The notes: generated by a model not told the origin, from the letters alone. 64,000 nucleotides of DNA from Ensifer sp. LC163 (GCF_001695855.1 NZ_MBSS01000067.1:62001-126000); one strand, 5' to 3'; counted from the first letter of the stretch, positions 22,911-32,317 are shown. Numbers and translations are program-made.

Positions 22911-24311
22911 TTAGTGGTTCAGCGCCTTGACGATGTCTTCCGTCACCTTCTTGGCATCACCGAGCAGCATCATGGTGCCGTCCTTGTAGAACAGCGTGTT
23001 GTCGATGCCGGCATAGCCGGAGCCGAGCGAGCGCTTGACGAACAGGCAGGTCTTGGCCTTGTCGACGTCGAGGATCGGCATGCCGTAGATCGGCGACGAC
23101 GTGTCGTCGCGCGCGGCCGGGTTGGTGACGTCGTTGGCGCCGATGACATAGGCGACATCCGCCTGGGCGAACGCCGAGTTGATGTCTTCGAGCTCGAACA
23201 CCTCGTCATAGGGCACGTTCGCTTCAGCGAGCAGCACGTTCATGTGACCAGGCATACGGCCGGCAACCGGGTGGATCGCGTATTTCACGTCGACGCCTGC
23301 CGCCTTCAGCTGGTCGCCGAGTTCGCGCAGTGAATGCTGCGCCTGGGCAACGGCCATGCCGTAGCCCGGAACGATGATCACCTTGGAGGCATTTGACATC
23401 AGGAACGCCGCATCGTCGGCTGCCCCCTGCTTGACGGTGCGCTGGACGCCGTCGTCGACGGCGGCTGCCGCCGCTTCGCCGCCGAAGCCGCCGAGGATGA
23501 CCGAGATGAACGACCGGTTCATGCCCTTGCACATGATGTAGGACAGGATCGCACCGGACGAGCCGACGAGCGCGCCGGTGACGATCAGCGCCAGGTTGCC
23601 GAGCGTGAAGCCGATACCGGCCGCGGCCCAACCCGAATAGGAGTTGAGCATCGACACGACCACCGGCATGTCGGCGCCGCCGATCGGGATGATGATCAAC
23701 ACGCCAAGCGCCAGCGACAGCGCGACGATCAGCCAGAACACGGTCGTGCTCTGGGTGAAGACCAGCATGATCACCAGGACGACGAGCGCGATCGCAAGGC
23801 CAGCGTTGACGAAGTGACGCCCGGTCAACAGGATCGGCTTGCCGGACATGCGTCCGTCGAGCTTGAGGAAGGCGATGACCGAACCGGTAAAGGTGATCGC
23901 GCCGATGGCGACGCCGAGCGACATTTCGACCAGAGCCTGGGCGTGGATGTCGCCTACGGCGCCGATGCCGAAGCTTTCGGGCGTATACATCGCCGCGGCG
24001 GCGACCATGACTGCCGCCAAACCGACGAGCGAGTGGAAGGCGGCGACAAGCTGCGGCATCGACGTCATGGCGATGCGCCGGGCGATCACCGCGCCGGCAC
24101 CGCCGCCGATGGCAAGGCCGAGCACGATCAGCAGGAAGCCGCCGAAGGTGGGCTTTGCCAGAAGCAGCGTGGTGACGATGGCGATGCCCATGCCGACCAT
24201 GCCGTAGGTGTTGCCCTTGCGGCTGGTGGCCGGGTGCGACAGGCCGCGGAGTGCCGTGATGAAGAGCACGCCCGAGACGAGATAGAGGAAGGCTGCGAAG
24301 TTAGCGTTCAT
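22911..24311 (-). CDS. pntB: NAD(P) transhydrogenase subunit beta
   Basis: 466 residues. The N-terminal half has eight or nine hydrophobic segments (membrane domain II). The C-terminal domain III binds NADP(H) and shows VIIVPGYGMAVAQAQH, HPVAGRMPGHMNVLLAEA and YVIGANDVTNPAARDD. With the two alpha subunits it couples hydride transfer from NADH to NADP+ to proton entry. It is the last gene of pntAA-pntAB-pntB; the start is 9 bases after pntAB. Confidence 0.97.
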   Translation of the reverse strand: MNANFAAFLYLVSGVLFITALRGLSHPATSRKGNTYGMVGMGIAIVTTLLLAKPTFGGFLLIVLGLAIGGGAGAVIARRIAMTSMPQLVAAFHSLVGLAAVMVAAAAMYTPESFGIGAVGDIHAQALVEMSLGVAIGAITFTGSVIAFLKLDGRMSGKPILLTGRHFVNAGLAIALVVLVIMLVFTQSTTVFWLIVALSLALGVLIIIPIGGADMPVVVSMLNSYSGWAAAGIGFTLGNLALIVTGALVGSSGAILSYIMCKGMNRSFISVILGGFGGEAAAAAVDDGVQRTVKQGAADDAAFLMSNASKVIIVPGYGMAVAQAQHSLRELGDQLKAAGVDVKYAIHPVAGRMPGHMNVLLAEANVPYDEVFELEDINSAFAQADVAYVIGANDVTNPAARDDTSSPIYGMPILDVDKAKTCLFVKRSLGSGYAGIDNTLFYKDGTMMLLGDAKKVTEDIVKALNH

Positions 24312-24320
24312 CGGCCGGCC

Positions 24321-24740
24321 TCACTTGTCTTTTTTCTTGTACATGGCGAGCATGCGCTGGGTGACCAGAAAGCCGCCAAAGATGTTGACCGAGGCGAGCA
24401 CGAGCGCGATGAAACCGAAACTGGTCGCAAGCCCCGAGGCCGAGATCCCGACGGCGAGCAGTGCACCGACGACGATGACCGAGGAGATCGCGTTGGTGAC
24501 CGCCATCAACGGCGTGTGCAAGGCCGGCGTCACCGACCAGACGACGTAGTAGCCGACGAAGATCGACAGGACGAAGATCGCCAGTCGGAAGACGAACGGG
24601 TCGATCGCACCGCCGGTGGCGCCATGTGCAAGCGCGCCGGCTGCTTCAGCGGTATCGGGAAGGTTCAACGCTGCCTGCTGGACGGCCGCAACCGCCTTAT
24701 CGAGCGCATCGAGCGCTTTTTCCAATGCTTCGTTCGCCAT
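24321..24740 (-). CDS. pntAB: NAD(P) transhydrogenase subunit alpha part 2
   Basis: 139 residues, the split alpha-2 form found in alphaproteobacteria. An N-terminal helical linker rich in Ala ([18 protein letters not shown]) precedes the membrane part with [20 protein letters not shown] and the conserved [18 protein letters not shown] motif. The ATG at 24740 overlaps the pntAA stop by one base (TGATG), with GGGGGA upstream. Confidence 0.95.
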   Translation of the reverse strand: MANEALEKALDALDKAVAAVQQAALNLPDTAEAAGALAHGATGGAIDPFVFRLAIFVLSIFVGYYVVWSVTPALHTPLMAVTNAISSVIVVGALLAVGISASGLATSFGFIALVLASVNIFGGFLVTQRMLAMYKKKDK

Positions 24741-25888
24741 CAAAGATCCCCCTTCTTCTTCGGCTCGAAATTCGGGTTGACGATGGCGCCGCCATGGGTG
24801 AGCGCCGTCGCCTTGACGAGCTCGTCTTCCATGTTGAGCGCCAGCGCCTTCGTTTCCTTCGAGACCATGGTCTCGAGGAAGGTCACGAGGTTCTTGGCGT
24901 AGAGGCCGGACGCCGATGCGGCGATCCGACCGGGCACGTTGAGGTGGCCGATGACCTTGACGCCTTCGACATCGGCAACCTTGCCGGCTTTAGCGCCCTC
25001 GACGTTACCGCCGCGCTCGACAGCAAGGTCGACCGCGACCGAACCGGGCTTCATGCTTTTAAGCATGTCGCGCGTGACGAGACGCGGCGCCGGGCGGCCC
25101 GGGATCAGCGCCGTGGTGATGACGATGTCCTGCTTGGCGATGTGTTCGGCGACGAGTGCCGCCTGTTTCGCCTGATACTCCTTGGACATTTCCTTGGCGT
25201 AGCCACCGGCGGTTTCGGCCGCCTTGAATTCCTCGTCCTCGACAGCGATGAACTTGGCGCCGAGCGAGGCCACCTGCTCCTTGGCGGCGGGACGAACATC
25301 GGTCGCCGAAACCACGGCGCCGAGACGGCGGGCGGTGGCGATCGCCTGAAGGCCGGCAACGCCGGCACCCATGACAAAGATCTTGGCGGCCGGAACCGTG
25401 CCTGCGGCCGTCATCATCATCGGCAGCGCCCGGTCGTATTCGCAGGCGGCATCGATAACCGCCTGGTAGCCGGCAAGGTTTGCCTGGCTCGACAGCACGT
25501 CCATCGACTGCGCGCGGGTGATGCGCGGCATCAGCTCCATCGCAAAGGCGCTGAGGCCGGCCTTGGCCATGTCGGCAACCGCATCCTCGTTGCCGTAGGG
25601 ATCCATGATGGCGATGACGATGGCGCCGGATTTGTAGCCGGCAATTTCGGCACTGTTCGGCCGGCGCACCTTGAGGACGACATCGGCCGTCTTCGCATCG
25701 GCGATCGCGCCGATCCTGGCGCCGGCCTTCTCGTATTCCGCATCCGGAACGCGCGACAGAAACCCGGCGCCGGTCTCGACGACGACGTCGAAGCCGAGCC
25801 CTTTGAGTTTCTTCACGCTATCCGGTGATGCCGCAACGCGACCCTCATTCGGATCCGTTTCCTTGGCGATAAAGACAATTTCGCTCAC
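24740..25888 (-). CDS. pntAA: NAD(P) transhydrogenase subunit alpha part 1
   Basis: 382 residues starting at GTG 25888, chosen because GGGAGGGGACTT lies directly upstream and the family N-terminus ([18 protein letters not shown]) follows. It is the soluble NAD(H)-binding domain I, related to alanine dehydrogenase: [22 protein letters not shown] is the Rossmann motif, and [19 protein letters not shown] is conserved. The separate alpha-1/alpha-2/beta arrangement matches Rhodospirillum and Rhizobium enzymes. Confidence 0.96.
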   Translation of the reverse strand: MSEIVFIAKETDPNEGRVAASPDSVKKLKGLGFDVVVETGAGFLSRVPDAEYEKAGARIGAIADAKTADVVLKVRRPNSAEIAGYKSGAIVIAIMDPYGNEDAVADMAKAGLSAFAMELMPRITRAQSMDVLSSQANLAGYQAVIDAACEYDRALPMMMTAAGTVPAAKIFVMGAGVAGLQAIATARRLGAVVSATDVRPAAKEQVASLGAKFIAVEDEEFKAAETAGGYAKEMSKEYQAKQAALVAEHIAKQDIVITTALIPGRPAPRLVTRDMLKSMKPGSVAVDLAVERGGNVEGAKAGKVADVEGVKVIGHLNVPGRIAASASGLYAKNLVTFLETMVSKETKALALNMEDELVKATALTHGGAIVNPNFEPKKKGDL

Positions 25889-26218
25889 AAGTCCCCTCCC
25901 TGGCCGCAATCGAGCCAAGGCTGGAATGCGGGCATCCTGTCCGACTGCAAAGCGGCCGCTCATGCGAGCAGGCGCCCTCCCATGTGCAAAGCACACATTC
26001 CCCTGGAGACAGGCTCGGCCTGTCCTCCACTCCCCCTCACGCGGTGAGGATAAAGCGCCGCGCGTTCTCCAACGAACGCATCGAGGCGCTGCGAACTTTC
26101 AAGAGCCGAAACACTGATATCGACGCTCCCGGTCGATGTCATGCGGCTCCAATCCGGACCTCAAGTCCGGCAGTCAAGGGCAAACCTCCACCCGGCCTGT
26201 CCCTGGCTAGACGTGTCA

Positions 26219-26321
26219 CTGCATGTTGCCTTAAATCGTATCCGATTTAGGGATAAAAACATGCAGCATTTCAGAGTGCCACAGCGACCTTGGCGCGTCT
26301 GATAAGACGCGCGGCGCTGTA
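26219..26321 (+). repeat. RIME-like element, variant copy with paired substitutions
   Basis: Module A arms are CTGCATGTT and AACATGCAG instead of CTGCATAATT and AATTATGCAG, so both arms changed together. Module B has GCGCGTCT/AGACGCGC in place of GCGCGTCA/TGACGCGC. The right flank is TA; the left is CA. It occupies part of the 443-bp gap upstream of pntAA (25889-26331), in which I see no gene. Confidence 0.8.
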
Positions 26322-26331
26322 GTAATGCCGA

Positions 26332-26556
26332 TTAGCGAAGGAAGAAGAAACCGGCGACGTTGAGAAGGATGAACAGCACCAGCGAGCTGAAGAAGCCCAT
26401 TGTGGTGAAGAAGCCGGCTGCCATGGCGATCAGCAGAGCCACGCAGAACAGCGTGCCGTACTTCGTTGCACTGAGGAAGAAATCGTAGGTCTTCTCGTGT
26501 TCCGCATAATCCATCGGAGCGCCCATCTCGACCGGTCCAGAATGATGCTCAGCCAT
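26332..26556 (-). CDS. aa3-type cytochrome c oxidase subunit IV-like small membrane protein
   Basis: 74 residues. A soluble head (DYAEHEKTYDFFLSATKYG) is followed by two closely spaced hydrophobic segments. This is the pattern of the bacterial aa3 oxidase subunit IV family found in alphaproteobacteria, often near pnt genes. GGGAGAATTGGACG precedes the ATG. It would be an accessory subunit of the terminal oxidase; the catalytic subunits are not in this window. Confidence 0.85.
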   Translation of the reverse strand: MAEHHSGPVEMGAPMDYAEHEKTYDFFLSATKYGTLFCVALLIAMAAGFFTTMGFFSSLVLFILLNVAGFFFLR

Positions 26557-26744
26557 CGTCCAATTCTCCCAGAATGCTGCGGCGCGACCATTGGCCTTCG
26601 CCGCCCTTCAACCTTGATCCAAGAATGGCCTTGGCGGAAAACCGCGCAGAAGCCCTTTAGCTGCCCATACACAATGCCGGGCCCGGGCGCAACGAAAACC
26701 CGCCGCTGCACCCGGTGGCCTGGGGCGATATGCCGCGTGCGTCT

Positions 26745-27518
26745 TTAGCGGAACACGGATGTGCGATAGGAACGGCCGGAACCGTTCTGCGCGATACGCG
26801 CTGTCGGCAGAATCGTCAGTGGCGCGAACGGCACTTCCTGGCGGTCCGCGAACATCAGGCGACGCTCGAACGGTTCGGAATCGAAGATCGGATAACGGTC
26901 GAGGATCGAAGGCCGCTGCCCCCTCACCTGCGCAACCAACAGCGCTCCGTCGGCATTGTAGACGCCGAGGTTCTCGCGCTTGGCGACAACGGTCTCGGAG
27001 GCAAAGATGCGCTTGTAGAACGCCGCGTGCCGCGGCCGGCAGGCGGTCAGGCACCGGTCGGCAGTGAAGTATTCACACGCCATCGCCACCGGGCGCAGCG
27101 TCAGGTAGGGAAGTGCCCGCGTCTCGTCGCCGGTGACATCCGGATCGACCGCCAGCCGGCCGGGATCGACCAGCACCATGCCCGCGTCGAGAAAGACATC
27201 GATCTCGGGCGCAAAGATCAGCCCTGACGTGCTGGCCCTGTGCTCCGGTGTGACATGATGAACGCGCACCGTGCTGACCAGGTTCTCGTCGAGATAGATG
27301 CCGAAGACATAGGCGTGACTGTCGAAGTCGAGATCGTCGATCAGGGTCGAGCCGGTCAGCTCCATCAGGTTGACGGCCTTGTAGGCCTTGTAGCGAAGCC
27401 GGGCGATGTCCTCCATGTCCTCGCCCGTCTCGACCCGCCGATATTCGACGCGATCCAGAAGAAGCATCAGCTTCTCAGAAAAACTCCCAGGCTCCGCCCG
27501 GTGAAGACCTTCACCCAT
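26745..27518 (-). CDS. N-acyl amino acid synthase FeeM-like / autoinducer-synthase-fold acyltransferase
   Basis: 257 residues. The fold is suggested by an N-terminal VEYRRVETGEDMEDIARLRYKAY segment, VFGIYLDENLVSTVRVHHV, and LPYLTLRPVAMACEYFTADRCLTACRP. This is the layout of the FeeM domain, related to LuxI and GNAT acyltransferases, which joins acyl chains from acyl carrier protein to amino acids. No acyl carrier protein gene is adjacent, so substrate and product are unknown. The start ATG has GAGGGTCGGGAA upstream. The promoter region carries four TTAA-N7-TTAA sites expected for CtrA, pointing to cell-cycle control. The next gene upstream encodes a c-di-GMP-type GGDEF/EAL protein. Confidence 0.75.
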   Translation of the reverse strand: MGEGLHRAEPGSFSEKLMLLLDRVEYRRVETGEDMEDIARLRYKAYKAVNLMELTGSTLIDDLDFDSHAYVFGIYLDENLVSTVRVHHVTPEHRASTSGLIFAPEIDVFLDAGMVLVDPGRLAVDPDVTGDETRALPYLTLRPVAMACEYFTADRCLTACRPRHAAFYKRIFASETVVAKRENLGVYNADGALLVAQVRGQRPSILDRYPIFDSEPFERRLMFADRQEVPFAPLTILPTARIAQNGSGRSYRTSVFR

Positions 27519-27534
27519 TTCCCGACCCTCATGG

Positions 27535-27655
27535 TTAACAGATCGTTAACCTATTGACGGTCAGTCCGGCAGCAACAACAAAATGGCACAACTCGCCTTT
27601 AACTTATTGTTAACCTTAATATTTCGTTAATTTTTGTGGTTAACAGGGCGTTAAC
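27535..27655 (-). promoter_or_regulatory. cluster of four CtrA-type binding sites
   Basis: TTAA-N7-TTAAC at 27535-27550, 27599-27614 and 27640-27655, and TTAA-N7-TTAAT at 27616-27631. Spacing is exactly seven bases in all four, the published CtrA consensus of alphaproteobacteria. They lie 17-137 bp upstream of the FeeM-like start codon, in a markedly AT-rich patch of an otherwise GC-rich region. Binding is inferred from the consensus. Confidence 0.75.
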
Positions 27656-27748
27656 GCGCAACAAGGCAGCGCGAACCATGCGGCGGTACAAAGACTGACG
27701 TCGAGGAGACGATCGCGGAGTAAAAAACGAAGCCGCGCAGCCCAAGTG

Positions 27749-30058
27749 TCAGGCGATGCGCTTGCTCGTCGGCGTGGTGACCGGTTTCTGGACACCATTC
27801 TTGCAGAATGCCTCGATGGCGGACGCCGGCATTGGGGCCGCGAACACGAAACCCTGTATCAGATCGGCGCAGTGGTAGTCGTTGATCAGCTGCAGCTGGT
27901 CCGCCGTCTCCACACCTTCGACGACGATCTTCAGGCCCAGGGCACGACCGAGGTTGGCCGTGCCGCGCAGCAGCTTGAAGCGTCGCGAATCCTCGCGAAT
28001 GTTGCGCACGAACGACCGATCGATCTTGATGATGTTGACCGGCAACGCGTCGAGGTAGCTGAGGCTGGAATAGCCCGTACCGAAATCATCTATGGCTATT
28101 GTGATGCCGCTGTCGCGCAGCTCGGCAAGGATGGCCTGCACCTTGACCGGCTCATCCATCAGGCAGCTTTCCGTGACCTCGAGATGCAGACGAGAAGCAT
28201 CAAGCCCGGTCGCCTGCAGTATGTCGGCCACCACGGTGACGATATCGTTGCTGCGCAGGTCGAGCACCGACAGATTGACCGAAACGGAAACGTGGCCAGG
28301 CCAGCTCATGCAATCCTCGCACGCCTGCTCCAGCACGAAGCGGGTGATCTCGGTGACGAGGCCCAACTCCTCGGCAAGCTGGATGAAGACGTTCGGCGGC
28401 ACCGGCCCGCGCTCGGGATGCGTCCAGCGCGCCAAAGCTTCGCAGCATTCAAGACGCGCGCCGTTCGGTGTGAACATCGGCTGGTAGGAAAGCGTCAGCG
28501 CGCCAGCGTTGATCGCATCGCGCAGATCGCTCTTCAGCTTCTGGCGGTCGAGATAGCGCGCGTCCATCTCGTCTTCGAACACAGTGCAACCGCCCTTGTT
28601 GCGCGCCTTGGCCTCCGACAGCGCAAGATCGGCCTTGATCTGCAGCTCTTCCAGCCGGAAGGCGCTGCTCGGCACGAGAACGACGCCGGCGCTCATGGTC
28701 ATGTTGAAGGTGAAACCGCTCGCCACATAGGCGCCGCGCAATCCGGCGTGGACCGCGCGCATCTGCTCTTCGAGATCGGGCAGGTGCAACCTGTTGGGAA
28801 AGAAGACGACGAACTCGTCGCCCATCAGGCGGGCGGCGATCGCCGTATTGCCGACCAATGTCTTCAGCCGCCCGGCAATCGCCTGCAGCAGCCGATCGCC
28901 GACGATGTGGCCGCGCATGTCGTTGACATGCTTGAACTCGGCGACGTCGAGCACCATCAGGCCGACCTCGACGTCCTCCTTGCCCTCGAGCGCCACGGCG
29001 CTGTGGGCAAGTTCGGCGAAATAGTCGCGGCTCGGCAAGCCGGTCAGCGTGTCGAAGCGCACCATTTGAAGGATCTGCCTGTCGGCCTGAACACGCGCGG
29101 TCACGTCCTCGAAAATCAGCACGACCTCGCCGTTTTCATGCCGACCGGCGGAAAACTCGAGAAACAGATCATCGGTCACCGGGACCAGAACCTGGGTCTT
29201 CTTGCCCTTGATCAGGAGGTCGAGCTGCCGAGAGATCGCGCGCGTCTCTTCGACGCTGAGCGACATGCGCCTGACACCGCGACGCACGACATCGTCCAGC
29301 AGCCGATCCCGAAGATCAGCCTTGTCGCCGAGCATCAGCAACTCGCAGGCGCGCTCGTTGGCAACGACGATCCGATTGTCGCGGTCGAGCATCAAAAGCC
29401 CGTGCGTCATGTTGTTGAGCGCCGCATCGAATTGGCCGGCAATCGTTGCTATCTCTCGGGCCGCCAGCACGTTCTCATAGAGAAAGGCGCGCACATTGTT
29501 GGCCATCATCCAGGTCGAGAAGATGAAAGGCAGGATCAGAACCGCCAGGATGAGCATGAATCCATCCTGCAGCGTGATCAGCCCGATCACGATCGGCAGG
29601 CAGGCGGACGAGGACAGAAGCAGCACCGCCCGCTCGGAGCCGTAGTTTCGCCCGACCAGGGAGATCATCGACGCGAGCGTGACGGAGATACAGGCGAGTT
29701 CCGAGAAGGAATCCTGGCTGACGGCGATCGCATAGCCGCAGGCAATCCCGCAGGTGAGCGTCACGCCGACGCCGCCGAGAATGTAGCGGTTCTCCCATTT
29801 TCGAACGGTGGCCCGGTCGGCATTGGAGAAATCCTGGCGATCAAAGCGCGCCATGTCCAGATTGCGCAGCACCCAGAACACGACGATGGCTGCGGTGCAG
29901 ATGAGATAGAGCGGATCGGAAGTCTTGAGATAGACGAGCGCGAAAGTCACGACATGCGAGAGCATGCCGATCAGCAGAGTCCTGCGATGTTCGTAGAGCG
30001 AGCTCACAGACGACAGATAGACATCCGTCGGGAGAGCGCCCCGTTCATTGCGCGTCAT
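27749..30058 (-). CDS. membrane GGDEF/EAL protein with PAS-like domain
   Basis: 769 residues. About residues 25-190 hold six hydrophobic segments (membrane sensor region), then a PAS-like part (ALNNMTHGLLMLDRDNRIVVAN), a GGDEF domain (about 330-490) and an EAL domain (about 505-755). The GGDEF signature reads ARLMGDEFVVF, with Met in place of the first Gly, and the inhibitory-site RxxD is absent upstream (GNTA), so cyclase activity is doubtful. The EAL domain keeps CEALARW, SVNLS, LEVTES, IDDFGTGYSSL, IKIDRSF, VVEGVET and IQG, so a c-di-GMP phosphodiesterase is likely. The 3' end faces the CtrA-box region of the FeeM-like gene. Confidence 0.93.
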   Translation of the reverse strand: MTRNERGALPTDVYLSSVSSLYEHRRTLLIGMLSHVVTFALVYLKTSDPLYLICTAAIVVFWVLRNLDMARFDRQDFSNADRATVRKWENRYILGGVGVTLTCGIACGYAIAVSQDSFSELACISVTLASMISLVGRNYGSERAVLLLSSSACLPIVIGLITLQDGFMLILAVLILPFIFSTWMMANNVRAFLYENVLAAREIATIAGQFDAALNNMTHGLLMLDRDNRIVVANERACELLMLGDKADLRDRLLDDVVRRGVRRMSLSVEETRAISRQLDLLIKGKKTQVLVPVTDDLFLEFSAGRHENGEVVLIFEDVTARVQADRQILQMVRFDTLTGLPSRDYFAELAHSAVALEGKEDVEVGLMVLDVAEFKHVNDMRGHIVGDRLLQAIAGRLKTLVGNTAIAARLMGDEFVVFFPNRLHLPDLEEQMRAVHAGLRGAYVASGFTFNMTMSAGVVLVPSSAFRLEELQIKADLALSEAKARNKGGCTVFEDEMDARYLDRQKLKSDLRDAINAGALTLSYQPMFTPNGARLECCEALARWTHPERGPVPPNVFIQLAEELGLVTEITRFVLEQACEDCMSWPGHVSVSVNLSVLDLRSNDIVTVVADILQATGLDASRLHLEVTESCLMDEPVKVQAILAELRDSGITIAIDDFGTGYSSLSYLDALPVNIIKIDRSFVRNIREDSRRFKLLRGTANLGRALGLKIVVEGVETADQLQLINDYHCADLIQGFVFAAPMPASAIEAFCKNGVQKPVTTPTSKRIA

Positions 30059-30476
30059 GAACCCATAGCTCCGGTTTTCCGGATTTTTAGAGGCGATGAT
30101 TTAACGAAAGATTTCGCGAAAACACCGCCTCGAAGCCTTGTATTGCAACATTTAAACGGTGCTCAGCGGGAGCTTTTCCGAAACTCAACCTAATATTGCG
30201 AAACCAACGAACAGAAGATGTTTTCTGCAACCATGCATAGACAAAACCACGTTTACTTTCTGACATTGTATTTAAGGCGATTCTGCTTGGCAAACATCAC
30301 ATCCACCGATTCACTCGGGATGTGGTTACCCAAACCTAAAGAAAATCCACCAATTCCTGCCACGCACTTGCGAACCTTACCCTGGACGGCGTCATCGTCA
30401 CATCAGTGAGCTTCCCAGTTGACTTTCAGCCGCATCTGGCGGCAAGGCTTTGCAAAGCGAGATACGGAGCCTGATG
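30059..30476. other. intergenic region, divergent promoters
   Basis: 418 bp between the divergent GGDEF/EAL and PuuD-like genes. It is relatively AT-rich and should hold both promoters. I see no gene, repeat or recognisable operator. Confidence 0.5.
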
Positions 30477-31235
30477 ATGTCGAAACCTGTCGTTGCCATC
30501 CCCTGCGATTTCCGCGAATTCGACGGCAATGTCTGGCATGTCGTTGCCAATCAATATGTTCGCGCCGCCGTCGAAGGCGCCGGCGTCATGCCCTTCCTCA
30601 TTCCAGCGCTCGAGACCGGCAACGATATCGACGAAATTCTCGATCGTGTCGACGGCGTGCTGGCAAGCGGCGCCCGCTCCAATGTTCATCCCTCGCTCTA
30701 CGGCCGCGAGGCCAAGGACACCGACGGCCCCTTTGATCCAGGCCGCGATGCCACCAGCCTGCCTTTGATCCGGCGCGCGCTCGAGCGCGGCGTTCCGCTA
30801 TTTGCCATCTGCCGCGGCATCCAGGAGCTCAACGTTGCGCTTGGCGGCACGCTGGCAAGCGAAATTCAGGAACAGCCGGGCGTCTGGGATCACCGCAAGC
30901 CCGACGTTTCCGAGCTGGATGTCGCCTACGGCATCCGCCAGGACGTGATTGTTAGGGAAGGCAGCTGTCTCGCGCCGGTGCTGGGTGCCGGCCGCGTGCG
31001 CGTCAATTCCCTGCATCGCCAAGCCATTGGCGCGACGGCCCCGCGCCTCGCCGTCGAGGCGGTGGCCGACGACGGCACCATCGAAGCCGTCTCGGTGATT
31101 GGCGCCAAGGCGTTCGCCGTCGGGGTGCAATGGCATCCGGAATATTGGGTGCGGACGGACGCTCCGTCGGCGAGCCTGTTCAAGGCATTCGGCGATGCCG
31201 TGCGCGCCTACGCGGCGCGGCGGATGGCGGCATAG
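30477..31235 (+). CDS. gamma-glutamyl-gamma-aminobutyrate hydrolase family protein (class I glutamine amidotransferase)
   Basis: 252 residues from the second of two adjacent ATGs (30474/30477); GGAG sits seven bases before 30477. The triad is visible: Cys in PLFAICRGIQELN, and His/Glu in VQWHPEYW. LIPALETGNDIDEILDRVDGVLASGARSNVHPSLYG is typical of PuuD, which releases GABA from gamma-Glu-GABA in putrescine degradation. No other puu gene is adjacent, so the precise substrate is a family inference. A 100-bp palindromic repeat starts at its stop codon. Confidence 0.88.
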   Translation: MSKPVVAIPCDFREFDGNVWHVVANQYVRAAVEGAGVMPFLIPALETGNDIDEILDRVDGVLASGARSNVHPSLYGREAKDTDGPFDPGRDATSLPLIRRALERGVPLFAICRGIQELNVALGGTLASEIQEQPGVWDHRKPDVSELDVAYGIRQDVIVREGSCLAPVLGAGRVRVNSLHRQAIGATAPRLAVEAVADDGTIEAVSVIGAKAFAVGVQWHPEYWVRTDAPSASLFKAFGDAVRAYAARRMAA

Positions 31236-31333
31236 AGCATTTCCAGGAAAAGTGCGAAGCGGTTTTCCGTCAGGAAATGCGTAAAACCAAAGAGATAGAG
31301 CTTTTCTGCGACTCCGTCTAAACCGGAAACGCG
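31234..31333 (+). repeat. palindromic intergenic repeat, GAGCATTTCCAGGAAAAG family
   Basis: Nearly the same sequence as 6754-6852. It exactly fills the space between two convergent stop codons (31235 and 31334), where its two hairpins could act as a bidirectional transcript end. Confidence 0.75.
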
Positions 31334-32302
31334 CTAACCTGCGCGCTGGGTGAACGGCGTTTCCGGCACCGGCGTCAGTGCCTTGCCGGTCGAGAACCAG
31401 GCCTTCAGGTTATCGACGACCAGATCCGCCATGGCGTTGCGGGTGACCACCGACGCCGAAGCCACATGCGGCAACAGCGAAACATTCGGCAGCGCCAGTA
31501 ACGCGTCGGGCACATGCGGTTCGTTGTCGAAAACGTCGAGCCCCGCCCCCGCAATGACGCCATTCTGAAGCGCCGCGACCAGCGCTGCCTCATCGACAGT
31601 CGAACCGCGGCCGACATTGATCAGAACGCCGTTGCTTCCGAGTGCCGAAAGCACCCCGGCATTCACCGTCTTTCGTGTCGCCTCCGTTCCCGGAACGATG
31701 ACAACAAGCGTATCGACGGCGGCGGCAAGCCCTTCGAGCGTCGGATAGTAGGCATAGGTCAGGCCATCGCGTGGGCTGCGGGTGTGATAGGCGACCGAAA
31801 CGCCGAAGGCTTCGAGCCGCTTGGCAATCGCAAGCCCGATGCGCCCGAGACCATAAAGCCCGACCGTGCGGCCACGCAGCGACAGGGGCGACAGTGCAAA
31901 GGCGCCGTCCCGCGCCCAGCGACCCTGGCGCAGCCATTGCTCTGCCTGCGGTAGCTGCCGCAGCGTATTGATCAGCAGACCGACGGCGGTGTCGGCGACC
32001 TCTTCTGTCAGAACGTCGGGGGTATTGGTGACGACGATACCCTTGGAGGCGGCATGCTTCACATCGACGCCGTCATAGCCGACACCGAAATTGGCAATGA
32101 TTTCGAGACCGGGCAGCGCATCCATCAGGCCGGCGGGAACGCGACCGGAGACGGCAATGCCCCTGACGTCGACCATGTCAGCGGTCACCAGGTCAGGGTC
32201 CGCACGTTCCAGCCGCACGATTTCAAACGTGTCGGGCAGCCGCTGCAGCACTCGTTCGTTGATTTTTCCGGGCACGAGGATGCAGGGAAGGCTCGAGGAC
32301 AT
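31334..32302 (-). CDS. D-isomer specific 2-hydroxyacid dehydrogenase (hydroxypyruvate/glyoxylate reductase type)
   Basis: 322 residues. The Rossmann motif is VGLYGLGRIGLAIAKRL, followed by the ANFGVGYDGVDVKHA substrate loop, NVGRGSTVDEAALV with the catalytic Arg region, the Glu in DVFDNEP, and the catalytic His in LLPHVASASVVTRNAM. The lineage resembles GhrB-like enzymes that reduce hydroxypyruvate or glyoxylate with NADPH. CAGGAGTACCC precedes the ATG. A shortened RIME-like element is 15 bases upstream. The LacI regulator upstream on the same strand may control it, which is inference from position only. Confidence 0.92.
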   Translation of the reverse strand: MSSSLPCILVPGKINERVLQRLPDTFEIVRLERADPDLVTADMVDVRGIAVSGRVPAGLMDALPGLEIIANFGVGYDGVDVKHAASKGIVVTNTPDVLTEEVADTAVGLLINTLRQLPQAEQWLRQGRWARDGAFALSPLSLRGRTVGLYGLGRIGLAIAKRLEAFGVSVAYHTRSPRDGLTYAYYPTLEGLAAAVDTLVVIVPGTEATRKTVNAGVLSALGSNGVLINVGRGSTVDEAALVAALQNGVIAGAGLDVFDNEPHVPDALLALPNVSLLPHVASASVVTRNAMADLVVDNLKAWFSTGKALTPVPETPFTQRAG

Positions 32303-32317
32303 GGGTACTCCTGGTAT

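Noticed and set aside
27746-30193. 815-codon ORF on the plus strand opposite the GGDEF/EAL gene
   Set aside because: Shadow ORF without recognisable domains; the minus-strand gene is fully explained.
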